Assembly (NCBI GenBank): GCA_030789695.1
Contig: CM061138.1
Location: 14,642,214 to 14,706,213 of the forward strand
Length of the DNA stretch: 64,000 bases
Direction: 5' to 3'
Source: Scilla litardierei
Lineage: Eukaryota; Streptophyta; Magnoliopsida; Asparagales; Asparagaceae
Under the pieces are notes generated by a model. That model had not been told where the DNA came from and searched no databases. It worked only from the letters and a program-made list of their open reading frames with translations. Shown here in pieces: positions 33,061 through 44,275 of the stretch. The first letter of the stretch is position 1. Every line of letters begins with the position of its first letter. Position numbers and translations under genes: made by a program.

Positions 33061-34749
33061 ACATGTGCGAACGAAAATGAACCACGAAACTCAAAAGAAC
33101 AGCCTTTAATAGATTTCCAATTCTGGAACAAAACCAATTATTAACCAAATCTAAGCTATTCCGATGACTCGAAAAGGTCGGAAGTTTCTCATTATATGTA
33201 AAATCTATAAACCCTTTTTTTATAATTCTAATTTTTTTGTTCGAATACTTTCTTTAATCTCAAGTAATTGATTGGTCGTACAAAAAATATACTATAATAG
33301 ATATAATAATAGATATAGTAGATAGTATTTGATGAAAGAAAAAGAACATAGTTGGAACAATCAATATTCGAAATACAACCATTGTTACATTAGATCCAAA
33401 ACAAAACAAAGGTTCTTTCTTGACCGATGGGGTACGTAAAGTAAAGAGTAAAGGAACGGGTGTACCAATCTATCCGTGAAGCAAGATGTTTGGAAGCGAT
33501 ACTAGTGCGATGCCCTAGAAGCAAATATCCTCCACCAAGCTTGTCTGAAAGCGAATCCAAGCCCAACGAAGTCTCCCTAGCTCCAATCAACCTGCAAAAC
33601 AAATTAGATTAAGGATATAGTCACAAATGTTGAGATTAATGGAGTAAGGTTGAAATTAAAATTAATTGGGAATTAGAGTTTAAAAATTAGAAAATTGAGA
33701 GAGTGTGTGAGAGAGATGTGTGTATTAAGGGATGAAGGGGATGGGGGATGGAGATTGGAGTGAGAGTCGACCGAGTGGTGGAGCTCGGTCTGACTGGGAG
33801 GAGCTGGGAAAGGAGTGTGGTCGGGTCGAGCGGATTTGAGAGGGGGGAGCTCGATCGAGTGTTTGGAGGAAGTGAGGGAAAAGAAAGGGGAGGTCTAGGG
33901 CATTTAAACGAGGTCGAGTCGAGCTAAACAGCTCTAATTTGGTGTGGCCCTACTAATTGAGTCGATCGCACGGTCGAATGACCTAGGTCACTCGGCAGAG
34001 TCGAAATTTAAACAGAGTGCCTTTTTCCACTTGTCTGTAGACTGATCGGCTCGACCGAGTGGCCTACTCCACTCGGTCGAGTAAGATATTTGGCAGAATG
34101 CTAAAATTCGATCATATGACGCCCTTGTGACTCAACCAAGTGACCTACTCCACTCGGTCGAGTAGAAATGATGACAGCGTGTTGTTTTTGCCTCCTTCTG
34201 CAGGCTTCTCCACTCAGGCCGAGTGGCAATGCCACTCGGTCGAGTAGAGCCTCAATTCTACTCCACAGCTTTGGATAGCCATTCATCTCTTCTCCCTTCG
34301 ACTCCTTCGTTCCTTCATCGTTTTGCATGCTCCCTTCATCGTTTACCTGCACAAGAACGTAAGCATCAGAAATTTTTATATTTTTATATTTTATGATTTT
34401 TAATTGAATTTGAAAATGTTTTTATTGAGCTTTTGAATAAGACTGAACAAAAAGAAAGAAATAAAAACCTAAAACTAAAAAATTCGAGTTGCCTCCCGAT
34501 AAGCAATTGTTTATAATTGTAAGCTCGACTTCTTTATATCTTCAATGTCGCTTCAAAATGTTTGGCACAAAAGAGATGTGCTCGTCATGCTTTCCAAAAA
34601 AGGCAAGGTGGTAGTTGGTCTATCTCATCCGGTGGACCTTCAGCGGTCTCATTAATGTTGTCTGTCCTTAACTGGCGCTCCAAAGACGCCTTGATGTGCT
34701 CACAGATCTTGGCGACCTCGGGGTCGTCATCATTTCTAGCTCCCGAATG
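33061..34749 (-). other. region where pol should lie, no pol domain seen
   Basis: It holds AT-rich sequence (33150-33400), a 70-residue minus-strand frame (33602-33390) of unknown nature, and a second cluster of ACTCGGTCGAGT palindromes (33765-34250). About 34480-34510 carries TTGCTTATCGGGAGGCAACT (minus strand), a phrase common at Athila pol ends. RT, RNase H and integrase motifs are absent, so pol was deleted or replaced. Confidence 0.55.
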
Positions 34750-35503
34750 TTATTGAAGATGTGATGCATCAGGTGGATCATCATCTAATACTTCCATGTA
34801 AGCGGCCAACGCCCGATTATGTATGACGTCGCCGTCATCATCCATGTCTCGCCTCATGGGGTCCTTCAAGACATCCTCAGTGGTGAAGTCCTCGGCAACT
34901 TCGTCTTCTACGAGCTCCAAGTAACTTGCATCTTCATGGGGGAAACGCTCATTATCTTCATGGGGGAAATGCTCATTCATCAACTTCTGCAAGTGGAACT
35001 CTATCTCAATATTCCCAACATTCATTGATAGTGTCCCTTGACGGACATCTATAAGGACTCCGGGCCGTAGCCATGAAAGGACGTCCTAATATAATTTGGG
35101 AGCTTCCCTCTTCAGACATGTCCATAATCACGAAGTACACCGGCACACTAATTCCTCCCGGCACTAGTAAAATGATGTCTCGGGCAATGCCTACCGGGTA
35201 GGTGACAGATTGATCTGCCAACTATATACTCATGGCCGTGGGTTCAAACTCCGTCCCGGTGTTCAATTTCTTGAAAATGGATATCGGCATCAAACTAATG
35301 CTCACTCCCAAATCAACGAATGCTCTCTTCATAGGGATGTCGTTAATGGAGCTTGGCACCGTGAAACTGCTGGGGTCGGGAAGCTTCTTTGGCAAAGTGT
35401 TCTTCAAGACCGATGTACAACTATCTGCTAGCATGACTGCTTCTTGCTTCCTCCTCCCCTCTATCAAATCTTTCAGGAATTTAGCATAAGTAAGGATCTC
35501 CAT
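34750..35503 (-). pseudogene. Athila-like aspartic protease region
   Basis: The frame 35503-35222 reads MEILTYAKFLKDLIEGRRKQ, then LPKKLPDPSSFTVPSSI and the active-site stretch AFVDLGVSISLMPISIF (Asp-Leu-Gly in place of Asp-Thr/Ser-Gly, as is common in Athila). The next piece, 35221-35006, gives MADQSVTYPVGIARDIILLV and IILGRPFMATAR, the protease second half. An acidic segment with the repeated FPHED motif follows (34990-34900). A stop separates the first two. The protease would cut the element polyprotein. Confidence 0.8.
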
Positions 35504-37470
35504 CTATGCGTCCATGAAAGGGATGTTCAAATGAACACCCTTTAGAAGATCTATAAATTTAGCATATTTCTTCTCAAGCTTTGCCATGGCTAGTCTCTGA
35601 AGATATGGAGCCAGAGGGGGACTTCCCTAAACCTTCTCAGTATCCCTTCGGCGTAGATTTCTGAATCGTTTTCTCCACGGAAGGTGGAGTGTCAACCGGT
35701 ACCGTCATAATGGGAATGGCCAAAGGAAGAGTGATGTCTCCTTCTCGGCAACGCCAGATGGTATATCCTTCTCCTCATTCACCAATATGATCGGTTCTGA
35801 AGCTATGTGATCCTCTTTATTAATGGCCGTCGTGGGTTGAGGGTCAACTAGCCTAGGGACTGGTACCATAACTGCATCGGTGGTCCTCCCTCTTGTTGTC
35901 ACTGCTACCACCGCATTGACGTGCCCCCTTAGATTTGGCTCAGATTGAGCCAGAAGCTTTTCTTGAGCCATGGTAAGTTGGCTCATTTATGCTGTCAACT
36001 GATCTACGTGATAGAAAGCTGCTTCTGAGTAACCACCAACTCTGCATTATGCTTGGCTTGGGCATTGATGAAAGCTTCCAGTGCCCCCTCCACGCCTGAT
36101 TTAGGTGCCGCAGGTTGATATTGTTCTTGATATGGTTGACGGTTATAGTAGCCCGGCGGTCTAGAAGGCCCAGCTGGCCTAAACCCGTACTGATGCTGCT
36201 GTGGAGATGGTGCTTGTTGGGACGGAGGTTGTTGTAGCCTTAGTTGAGTGGGTGGCTATATGGCTCCGTTGGGGTTGCTGTAGGAGAATCCTGGATGTGT
36301 CTTCCAGGTCGGGTTTGACCCTTGTGGCCTTGGATTACTCCCATCACCTGATATGTAATTGATTTGCTCCGTTGGTACGTCTGTTCCATCACAAGAACCT
36401 TCAATTGGAGTGTACCCTTGCTCGGTGTAATCTTCCCATGCAACACAAACTGGAGCCTTAAAGATGTAGGAATGGCACTCAACATATGTTCAATGCGAGC
36501 AACCTGCTTTGAGAGACTCAAGTTGCCCATCAAGATTCGTAGCTTGCTTTAATTCAAGGAGGCTTCCACCGGCACTCCTAGAAGATGTTGAGCGATCATC
36601 GCTCCATTGTTGATTGTTGGAGGCCATCTGCTCCAATAGTGATGTGGCCTTCTCTAGAAGTTTAGCCAATAATGCTCCATTAGCAGAAGCATGAATGATT
36701 CTCTTGGTGTCAGACTTCAAACTATTACAAAAGCACTGAATGAGGTCCAAATCATGTACTCCATGATGTGGACACTGATGCTGCAAATCCTTGAAACACT
36801 TCCATGCTTCATATAGAGATTTATGTGGGAGTTGCTTGAAGGACGTGATGGCGCTCCTAAGCCTCACCGTTTTGGACGGTGGATAATATTTATTGACCAA
36901 TGTTTGGGCTAGCTACTCCCAAGTCTCGAATGTATTCGAAGGGGTGCGCCATCAACCAATAAGCCACCTTGTCCCGAAGAGTGAACGGAAACAGCCGAAG
37001 TTTGATGGCATCTTCACACACATCTTTAACATGAAAGGTGTCGCACTTTGCCAAGAATAGATCAATGTGGTGGTTGGGATTCACATGAAGATGTCCATGG
37101 AAGGGATCCTGCTGCATCAATTGTATCAAGCCCGTCTTCAACTCAAAGTTGCATACCGCCAACTGCGGTCTCAAGATAGAAGAAATATTCGAAAGATTGA
37201 GCTTCATATAATTCTCAATATTATTAGAACGCGGAGGTGATGGTGGAGTCTCTGCCATTTGATCCTCCAAAAGTTTTTGCATCCTCTCAGCTCTGAGTTT
37301 CCTTGCAGTTCTTTCGATCTCAGGATCAAATTGTAAGTCGTTGGATCCCCAAAACGAGTGTTCATGCACAATCAACAAACTCAGAGAAGATAATAGTAAC
37401 AAAAGAAAGAATAAAATGTGGTAGGGTAAGAGGTGGATAAAGAAACCAACAAGTCTCCAACTAAGAAAAA
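35504..37470 (-). pseudogene. Athila-like gag
   Basis: Gag forms the particle. From about 37350 the frame reads FDPEIERTARKLRAERMQKL, then FELKTGLIQLMQQDPFHG and DAIKLRLFPFTLRDKVAYWL (37150-36960). A shift near 36900 leads into the frame 36900-36490 with SAITSFKQLPHKSLYEAWKC and QCPHHGVHDLDLIQCFC, plus GALLAKLLEKATSLLEQMAS. This is the retrotrans_gag core of Athila/Tat-type elements. The C-terminal part (36240-36000) is Pro/Gln-rich with QPPSQQAPSPQQHQYGFRP. Several stops occur. No initiating Met upstream of the core is certain. Confidence 0.82.
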
Positions 37471-37491
37471 TAACCCAAGTAAACCGTTGCC

Positions 37492-37511
37492 TCCTCGACA
37501 ACGGTGCCAAA
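37492..37511 (-). promoter_or_regulatory. Athila-like primer-binding site
   Basis: The minus strand reads TTGGCACCGTTGTCGAGG shortly after the 5' LTR. It resembles the TTGGCGCCGTTGCCGGGGA phrase typical of Athila-like elements. Confidence 0.7.
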
Positions 37512-37515
37512 AGCT

Positions 37516-39329
37516 TGTTCGATTCCGCCAGTGCACGGTGTCGAGGCTTTGTAGTATAAAAAGGTCGTCGATCCCACAGGAAGGCGATTGGTTAAGGTCT
37601 TGGGTTTTTTCAGAGTTGTATGACTTTGTCAATTATGGGTGTATCCAAGAAGTTTCACGGTAATCCTCTTACAAATAATATCAATAGAATGAAAACTAAG
37701 GTGTTAGGAGTCGCCATTAGGATCGTCCGATGTCGATGCTAAGTTATAATTCTTAGGTTGGATTGGTTTTATAGGGCAAAATTGTTGCATCTCGAATGTG
37801 GAATTCGTAGCCAACTATCGTTATACTACTCATCTCATGTATCCCGTACTTGGCCCCACCATCGTGGATGGCATTGCACGCAACACGTGCATTACGATCG
37901 ACAATTATTCTCAATCTCCACTCACGTCATTATCGTGAATTAGAGCTTCGATCTGTGATATGATGACTCTTATTTATGCACTATCGTATATCAATTAGTG
38001 GTATAGAGCATTAGTGGAGACCCTTAAAGTGTGTGCCACTATCGTGGATCACGAACTCCAAGTGAATTTACTAACCACCCTAATCAAGCTTATATGATAA
38101 TATCATGAGCAAGTGCCACTATCGTGGATCACAATCCTAGATGAGAACGCTATAGACTTGGTTAGATCAATATCATATCACATCCCTTTTCACCAATTTA
38201 ACCTAAAAATCACAACTTTCACATCTAAACACTAAAATCCTAGGGCTCATCCATTAGCCCTAGATAAGACTACTCACGATTCATAGAAAAAGCAATAAAA
38301 ACTATAATAGCAATAAGATTCAACATCGTAGCAACAATTATCATCAAAACGATAAGAGATAGATAAGAAAACGTTACCAACCAAAGAGAAACAAGAAATA
38401 TCCTTCAGAGAATTAAGATCCAACAAGATTCCATGTGCAAAAAGCTCCAAAGATCCAAACTTTGTTCAAGGGAAATAAACGACGGCTAGGAATTAAACTA
38501 ACTCTCCAAAAATAACTCTCGAAAGGAAGTCTCTCTAACCTAGGAATGAAAGATTGTTTATATACATATGGGTCGTCCCAAAAAACAAAGCAAAAGCCCA
38601 AAGGTCGGCTCACTTTGAATCATCAGCTGGGGAGATAATTGCTCGGACCGAGTGGATGGCCACTCGGTCGAGCTGCAGGGCCATATGCTTGGCCTCAAAT
38701 CGTCGCTTTGCCTCATATTTGACTCGACCGAGTCATCTTGTCACTCGGTCGAGTGGCCTTGTATGCTCGATTGAGCTGCAGAGGGTCGTAGAAGCTTTGA
38801 AATCATCGTTGTGTTGAAATTCCTACTCGGCCGAGTAGTTTAAAACCTACTCGGTCGAGTAGCTCTTCTTGCTCCCCAGATTGGCTAAGTCTTTGGACAT
38901 CCTCCTCTCTTTTGCTTTCACTCAACCAAGTAATGAGACTACTCGGTCGAGTGGCCTTGAAACTCTTCAGGTGTTAGGTGAGAAGCTCGAGCTCCTTTCG
39001 CCTTACCCACTCGGACCGAGTGGTCTAGAAATGCTGACAGGCCTTGTAAGCTCCATTCTTCAGCTTCACTTCTTCCTTCCTCTTCCTCTCCTCAAATCTT
39101 CTTCCACTAAGTCAAACACCTAGGGAGCTACGCCACTAATGCTCTGGCGATCTCAGATGCGTCCATCACTCAGAATTGCTCCAATTCGCTTCAAACTCCC
39201 GAAAATGAGAATAAAGCTCTAAAAGTAACATAATACGATAAATGATCGCTAGAGCAATAAAAGTGAGTTTTGAGCGACTAAAATGGCGTGAAATGATACG
39301 ATAAATGTATGAAAAATATGAACACATCA
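37516..39329 (-). repeat. Athila-like 5' LTR
   Basis: 1.8 kb, TGTTCGATTCCGCC...ACACATCA on the plus strand. It preserves the empty sites of both hAT insertions found in the other LTR. Confidence 0.85.
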
Positions 39330-39334
39330 TTCAT

Positions 39335-39876
39335 AGCTCAGCAACTCTACAGCCCGAGCTTCGAATAGCTCGGCACGGCACTTCGTCAGCTAGGTTTTCA
39401 ATAGGAAGTCCGATAGCATGGAGATGCCGACCATAGGATGCAGTGTCCTATTCGAAGTAAAGTTATGATTGGAGTAGAATTCCATTTGATTCGGAATTCA
39501 AGTCGAAATTCTAGTCAAATAGGAATTTCTCTTCTGTTAAAACACATTGTGCCATATGCTATATACAGGGTATTTAGGTATTTAGACAAGGGTTTTGTGA
39601 TCGATCGTGATTGCAAAATTGAGTTATGAGCCGCCATTATTGAGAGACAACTTTGAGAGATTGTATTAAGAGCTTTTGGAGAGATATTGAGTACTTATTC
39701 TTCATTGTGGTGTTGAAGATTTGTAGTTTGTTCTACCATTTCATAATAAAGTTCATTGATGTTCCCTGGACGGTCGACAACCCAAAGTTGCAATCTTCAC
39801 TGTGCTATGTTGTGTTTGTAGCTTGTCTTTCATCACCGATCGTCTAACAATCCTTATTTCCACTTGTTCACACACA
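39335..39876 (+). repeat. copia-A 3' LTR, second piece
   Basis: Resumes at AGCTCAGCAACTCTACAGCC, matching the 5' LTR from about 18499, and ends TTCACACACA, matching the 5' LTR end at 19025. Confidence 0.85.
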
Positions 39877-40228
39877 ACAAAAAGAATATTAAAATTGAAA
39901 AGAAAACTGGAAAGGATACAAGGTAGCATGTGTCTGTGTAGGGATTTACGTGCACAGACATGCACATACTAGCTTCAAATTAAATTATATATCACAGATA
40001 GTGTACCAATTTGCTTTTTTATTTGATTATGCTGGAAGGAACTTAAAAAGTGCCAAGACAATAATATACCTTCTGGTCCAAATACAATGCTCGTGGTTTT
40101 ATTACTTTTCCAATATGCATGAGCCATCTAATAATTTCATTTATTGCATAGAATTGACTCTCCTACGAGGTTATTATGATTCACTTGAAACACAACTTTA
40201 ATCATACGCATGAACATGCAAGGAAAAT
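39877..40228. other. kinase intron segment
   Basis: AT-rich, nothing recognised. Confidence 0.5.
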
Positions 40229-40739
40229 TGATGTAGTAGGGGTTGGATTTTAGGGTTTAGTGGGGGATTTGGGGACGATCTAGATAAATTAGGGTTCTTT
40301 GCGTCTCACCAAGAATTCCAAGACTTTTCACCAAGAAAGAAATGAACCTTCCAAAGGTTTGTGAAAATTTTCCATTGGTTTCTTCATAGTTCCATTGATT
40401 GAAAAACAAAACAAGTCTAAGCCTTTTTATAGGCTTACAACTCATTTATCATATTCCACCCGATGTGGTACTAAACTCAACCAAAAGACTGAAACTCTTA
40501 AATAACTAAAATCCTAAAAATCAAAATAAAATAAAAATAAAAATAACCGATCCATATCATTCTCCTGGCTTAGAACTTCATCTCCTGGTGAAGGAGGGCA
40601 AAATAGCACATGCGGACAGAAATCATGAAAGAAAAGCATTCAGAACATATTTGTTGGTTAGGGGAGGATTTGGGATAACAAATTTGATGTACTCAATTTA
40701 AATCAATGGTGCTTCTTTCGACAGTTCTGACACAGACTC

Positions 40740-41331
40740 AACCGATGGCTCTAAAAAGGCTTGGGCTCAGGTTGCAGTGCTAGATCAAGTTTTGTCTCTG
40801 GCTCAGAATGTGGCATTGGATCAAACTCGTGCTCGGGCTCGGGCTCCAATTCAAGCCCAGACTAATTTGTCTCAATCCCTATGTCAGAATCTGGTTTCAG
40901 CTCATGTCCAATCTCACACTCTACCTCAGGTGTTAGATCAATCTCTATCACGGGCACTAGCTTGAGTTTACTCTGTTATTTCTTCCACCATTGTTCGATC
41001 CTTGAAGAATTTTTTTTGCTCTCGCTTAGCTCTTCATCTAACCACATATTTCATTTCGAGCTTGAAAATTAATGATGTGCTTGCGAAAGATATCGAAGCT
41101 TAGAAGAAAATCGATCTTGAAGACGGAGTTTGAACACTGACCATTGGCGACTATGACGTGGAAAATGCATATACCAAGCTCATTCTTCTCCGTTTCATGT
41201 GTGATATGCATGTGAATATTTCTGCTCTTCTGAAAATTTAAAACATGAAAAGAAATACTCAAGATGTGATTCCCAACAATCATCATATATGTACATGTCT
41301 TCGAAGCCATAAAAGTATGAGACCCGATCAT
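40740..41331 (-). pseudogene. unrecognised coding-like segment in the LTR element
   Basis: The minus-strand frame 41331-41038 (97 codons) reads MIGSHTFMASKTCTYMMIVG and later NSVFKIDFLLSFDIFRKHII. After a stop and a shift it is followed by KLKLVPVIEIDLTPEVECEI and LELEPEPEHEFDPMPHSEPE, an acidic Glu/Pro repeat broken by two stops. I do not recognise the family. The amino-acid pattern and codon-like periodicity look protein-derived, not LTR-like. It could be a decayed captured gene. Confidence 0.35.
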
Positions 41332-41784
41332 ATTCTGTTGGAGAGAATAACCCTTAAAGTAATTTTCCGTGAAGTCATCATAATCTCACATGATTTAAAA
41401 CTAATCTTCTTGCACGGATGGCATTGATGTGTACTTGGCTACGTCAGCTACTCACTGGCACGAACGACACTAAATTCGGGGTTTAAATGGATGCAGAATC
41501 ATCAAAATAGCCAAGCAGCGTAGAAAATTCCCAGACAATATAGCCGAAAATCCCAGAAAATTTCCACGGCTCACTATTGAACCGTTGACTGGTCAACCAG
41601 CTCGGCTGAGCCGGCTTGACCAACGCCCAGGATCGGCTCGACCGAGCTGACACTAGCGATCGGTGTCGACGTCGTTTTCCGACGATTCTGACGGCGTTTA
41701 ACTATCAGGCTTGGTCATGTAGCCTCGTCGAGGAGCGACGAAGCTCATCAGGTGGTCAACGGCACCGGTGGTGACACCGGCAAA

Positions 41785-42200
41785 CCTCCTAGGGTTTGAA
41801 ACCGACGGTTCTGAAGGCACAAGTCATCGCCGTGGGCACTAAGGGGTACGGGGGATGTCACTGGGACATAGGGAACCTGCTCGTAGAATCAGGGTCTCAT
41901 TCATCGTCGTCGGTGGTGCCGGCAAGCTTCGCAACCCTCGACGATAGTTATTCTGGAGAATCTGATGGTGATTCGTCGCCTGAAACCGGCGAACCTACTA
42001 CGGTTTGAAAACGACGATTCCGGATGCTCCAGACGTCGACATGGGCACTAAGGGGTACAGAGGAGGTTGCTGGGAGGAAGGGAACATGCATGTATGATCA
42101 GGGTCCCAGTCGTCACCGGCGGTGGTGTCGGCGAGCTTCGCAACCCTCAACAACAGTTATTCCAGAGAATCCGAAAGTGGTTCGTCGCCTGAACGTGCCT
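41785..42200. repeat. 208-bp tandem duplication, diverged
   Basis: GGGCACTAAGGGGTAC at 41834 and 42042, each followed by GAGCTTCGCAACCCTC-type and ATTCGTCGCCTGAA-type phrases about 100-150 bp later. Two units. Confidence 0.7.
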
Positions 42201-43000
42201 ATGGGCTCGCCTGGAAGTAGTAAACAATCTGAGGGGGTCAGTGGCCCCGATCAGCACCAGAGGCGGTGCCGGCGAGCTTCAAAAGCAGTTACTGCGGCAG
42301 CTCTACGTGTTTCGAGTGATAGGGAAGGCGGTTTGGGCTGTTGACGGCGAAGCTGAACTGTAAGTCGACAACGGATGTGTCGGAGCTGACGGATCTGAGG
42401 CGTGGGTGATGGCAGCAAGGTTTTAACATTTTGTTTTTGATAGAAAGGTGGCGGCAACTGATGTGAGAATTAGGGTTTTGAGAGTTTTTTGTTTTTTATG
42501 AAGATGTAGGATCAAAACAGAGCAAAGATAGTATCTTCGGCTCTGATACCAAATTGATGTAGTACTGGTTGGATTTTTGTGATTTGGTGGGTGATGTGGG
42601 GACTATATAGATAAATTAGGGTTCTTGGTGTTCACCAAGAATTCCAAGGCTTCTCACTAAAGAAGGGAAGAACTTTCTCAAGATTGTTAAAAACATAAAA
42701 AGTCTTGATTGCTATCAAAAATGGTTTTTATTCGAGGCATATCATTATACATTTTTAAATAGTTATCAATCATTATCCAAAGATAACTGGCTCCACTTTT
42801 AGGCAGAATCTGAGAAGGAGCCCTAACTTCTGAACACATTGCTTACAAACATACAGTGCTCAAACCCCAGGTATCCTGAAAAGGAGGTACTGAAAAACAA
42901 TCTATGCTGCACACAATGCACACAAACTCATTGTTCAAGGTGTCACAGGTTGGGTCCTTCAGACCTCCTGGAGAAAGGCAGCAAGGTTATTCAGTGAATG

Positions 43001-43894
43001 CTTGATTGAGTTCTAGCCAAGATGGAGGAATTTCTGTTGGTATCGAGTCTGTGTGTAGAGTTTGTGTTACGACTCAAACATCAAATGGAACCAAGAACCC
43101 CTGAGATCCCAGGAAAACACAAATCGGCCCAGCACACAAGAACATTACATTGACAGGGGAAAGGACAAGAAGAAGTTACACAGATTTGTGTGGTTCGGCT
43201 TTTTGGCCTACATCCACGAGCGAATGAGAAACGTTTCATCTCCATACATGTAGAGCTCTCTCAAACCCAAAATCCCAATAAACCCAAATCAAACTCTCTC
43301 AACCCCCTAAAATTATTGTCAAATGAGAGGAGAGTGCAAAGAGAAAAGGAGAATTGTCCCATACATATTGAATTCCTAAAATGCCAAAATCCAAATACCA
43401 TAGTTAGAATTCATCATTTATATTTATTATTCTCTATTCCCAACCCTATTCAATTAAGCCAAAGGGGTTGATCCAGATTCTTAACCCCGCATGATTATGT
43501 TGTATTTGATTCACAACTAACAGACACAGATCTATTGAGCATGAGACCAAGATTAGTTGATTTAGCAAGAGGATCAAAATTCCTTGCTTAGTTTGGGGGA
43601 AACGCTGCAAACACTTGTTTGTCTTTGGGAGAAAGAAACCTCCCCACATCTTTCTTGTAGCCTCGTCTCTTTTTTTGTGTGAGAAATTATTGTTTTTTTC
43701 CTTTGCTTTTTTTTGGGCTTTTGGGTGAGTGAAAGCTCTTGTAGCATCTCCATTATTGATATTAACGGATCCTACTTGTTGCCTTGCCCATGTTGAATTC
43801 AGTTGAACCACATTAGATCTTGTGTGTGTTGTCCTCTTCATGTTAATGGTTGATTTGTGGCTGTGATGTTCTATATTTTTTGCTACTTTGTATA
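43001..43894 (-). other. probable LTR fragment and unassigned intron
   Basis: The minus strand around 43160-43260 reads TGGATGTAGGCCAAAAAGCC then GAACCACACAAATC, a phrase typical of copia LTR 3' halves. I could not define ends or a target duplication. 43530-43890 has no assignable feature. Confidence 0.4.
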
Positions 43895-44275
43895 TGTTAT
43901 GACAAGATCGACCCGCACATGACTCTAATTTATAAGGATATAAACTTGGTTGTAACATTGTGCAGCCCAAAAAAACTTAACCCAATGGATAGAGGTATTT
44001 ATATCCATCATCTTCCTTTTTTTTTTAATTTATCTAATGTGGGACTATTCTCTAACATATATGAACTTGGCAAATCTCATTTTTCATGTGAGTTCCTTTC
44101 ACAGAATTACATGGGTCAACACCCGCAATTATGAAAGCACGAGAGGATCAAATTGATCTGACATAATGGCATATGTTTCATCAACAATCCCTCAAATTAG
44201 GCAGCACAAAAGAAAACCAGCACAAACAACTCAAGCTTCCAAAACCAGCACAAACAACTCAAGCTTCCAGCACCT

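Larger units (their letters stand above)
25523..39329 (-). mobile_element. Athila-like Ty3/gypsy retrotransposon, pol missing
   Basis: A minus-strand element of 13.8 kb in the copia-A 3' LTR. LTRs: 37516-39329 (5') and 25523-29256 (3', enlarged by two hAT insertions). Flanks CTCAT (25518-25522) and TTCAT (39330-39334) form a 5-bp duplication with one change. In element order it has a TGGCACCGTTGTCGAGG primer site, gag (37.5-36.0 kb), a DLG-type aspartic protease (35.5-35.0 kb), no recognisable RT, RNase H or integrase, and an Athila ORF1/env-like reading frame (33.05-30.9 kb). The polypurine tract is at 29257-29275. Non-autonomous and decayed. Confidence 0.85.
18314..39876 (+). mobile_element. 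copia-A: Ty1/copia retrotransposon with nested insertions
   Basis: 5' LTR 18314-19025; 3' LTR in two pieces, 25338-25522 and 39335-39876, separated by the Athila-like element. The internal region carries gag, protease, integrase and RT/RNase H remnants, all broken. A solo LTR interrupts gag (19809-22262), and most of the RT is replaced by unrelated sequence (24341-24569). Its gag is closely related to that of copia-2 on the minus strand at 47-53 kb. I see no exact 5-bp duplication at the ends, so the outer boundaries may be off by a few bases. Confidence 0.87.
40229..43000 (-). mobile_element. LTR element with unclassified internal content
   Basis: Two copies of an LTR start, TGATGTAGTAGGGGTTGG (40229) and TGATGTAGTACTGGTTGG (42555), share AGATAAATTAGGGTTCTT and CACCAAGAATTCCAAG-type phrases over about 150-200 bp and then diverge. 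The minus-strand primer site TGGTATCAGAGC lies at 42540-42551, three bases from the 5' LTR end. The internal 2.1 kb has no recognisable gag, RT or integrase. It has a GC-rich leader with a 208-bp tandem duplication (41785-42200), a reading frame at 41331-41038 and an acidic Glu/Pro-rich segment (about 40970-40740). The right boundary is uncertain. It could be a non-autonomous copia element that captured a host gene fragment. Confidence 0.55.

Noticed and set aside
33150..33620. Looks like plastid or mitochondrial DNA (AT-rich, mRNA-like)
   Set aside because: I could not match any organelle gene from memory, so it is left unassigned.
18314..39876. Two independent copia elements instead of one
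   Set aside because: Both 3' LTR pieces join into one LTR across the Athila-like element and match the 5' LTR in order.
43446..43970. 174-codon minus frame
   Set aside because: No recognisable domain, and it overlaps an LTR-like fragment and one end of a TRIM.
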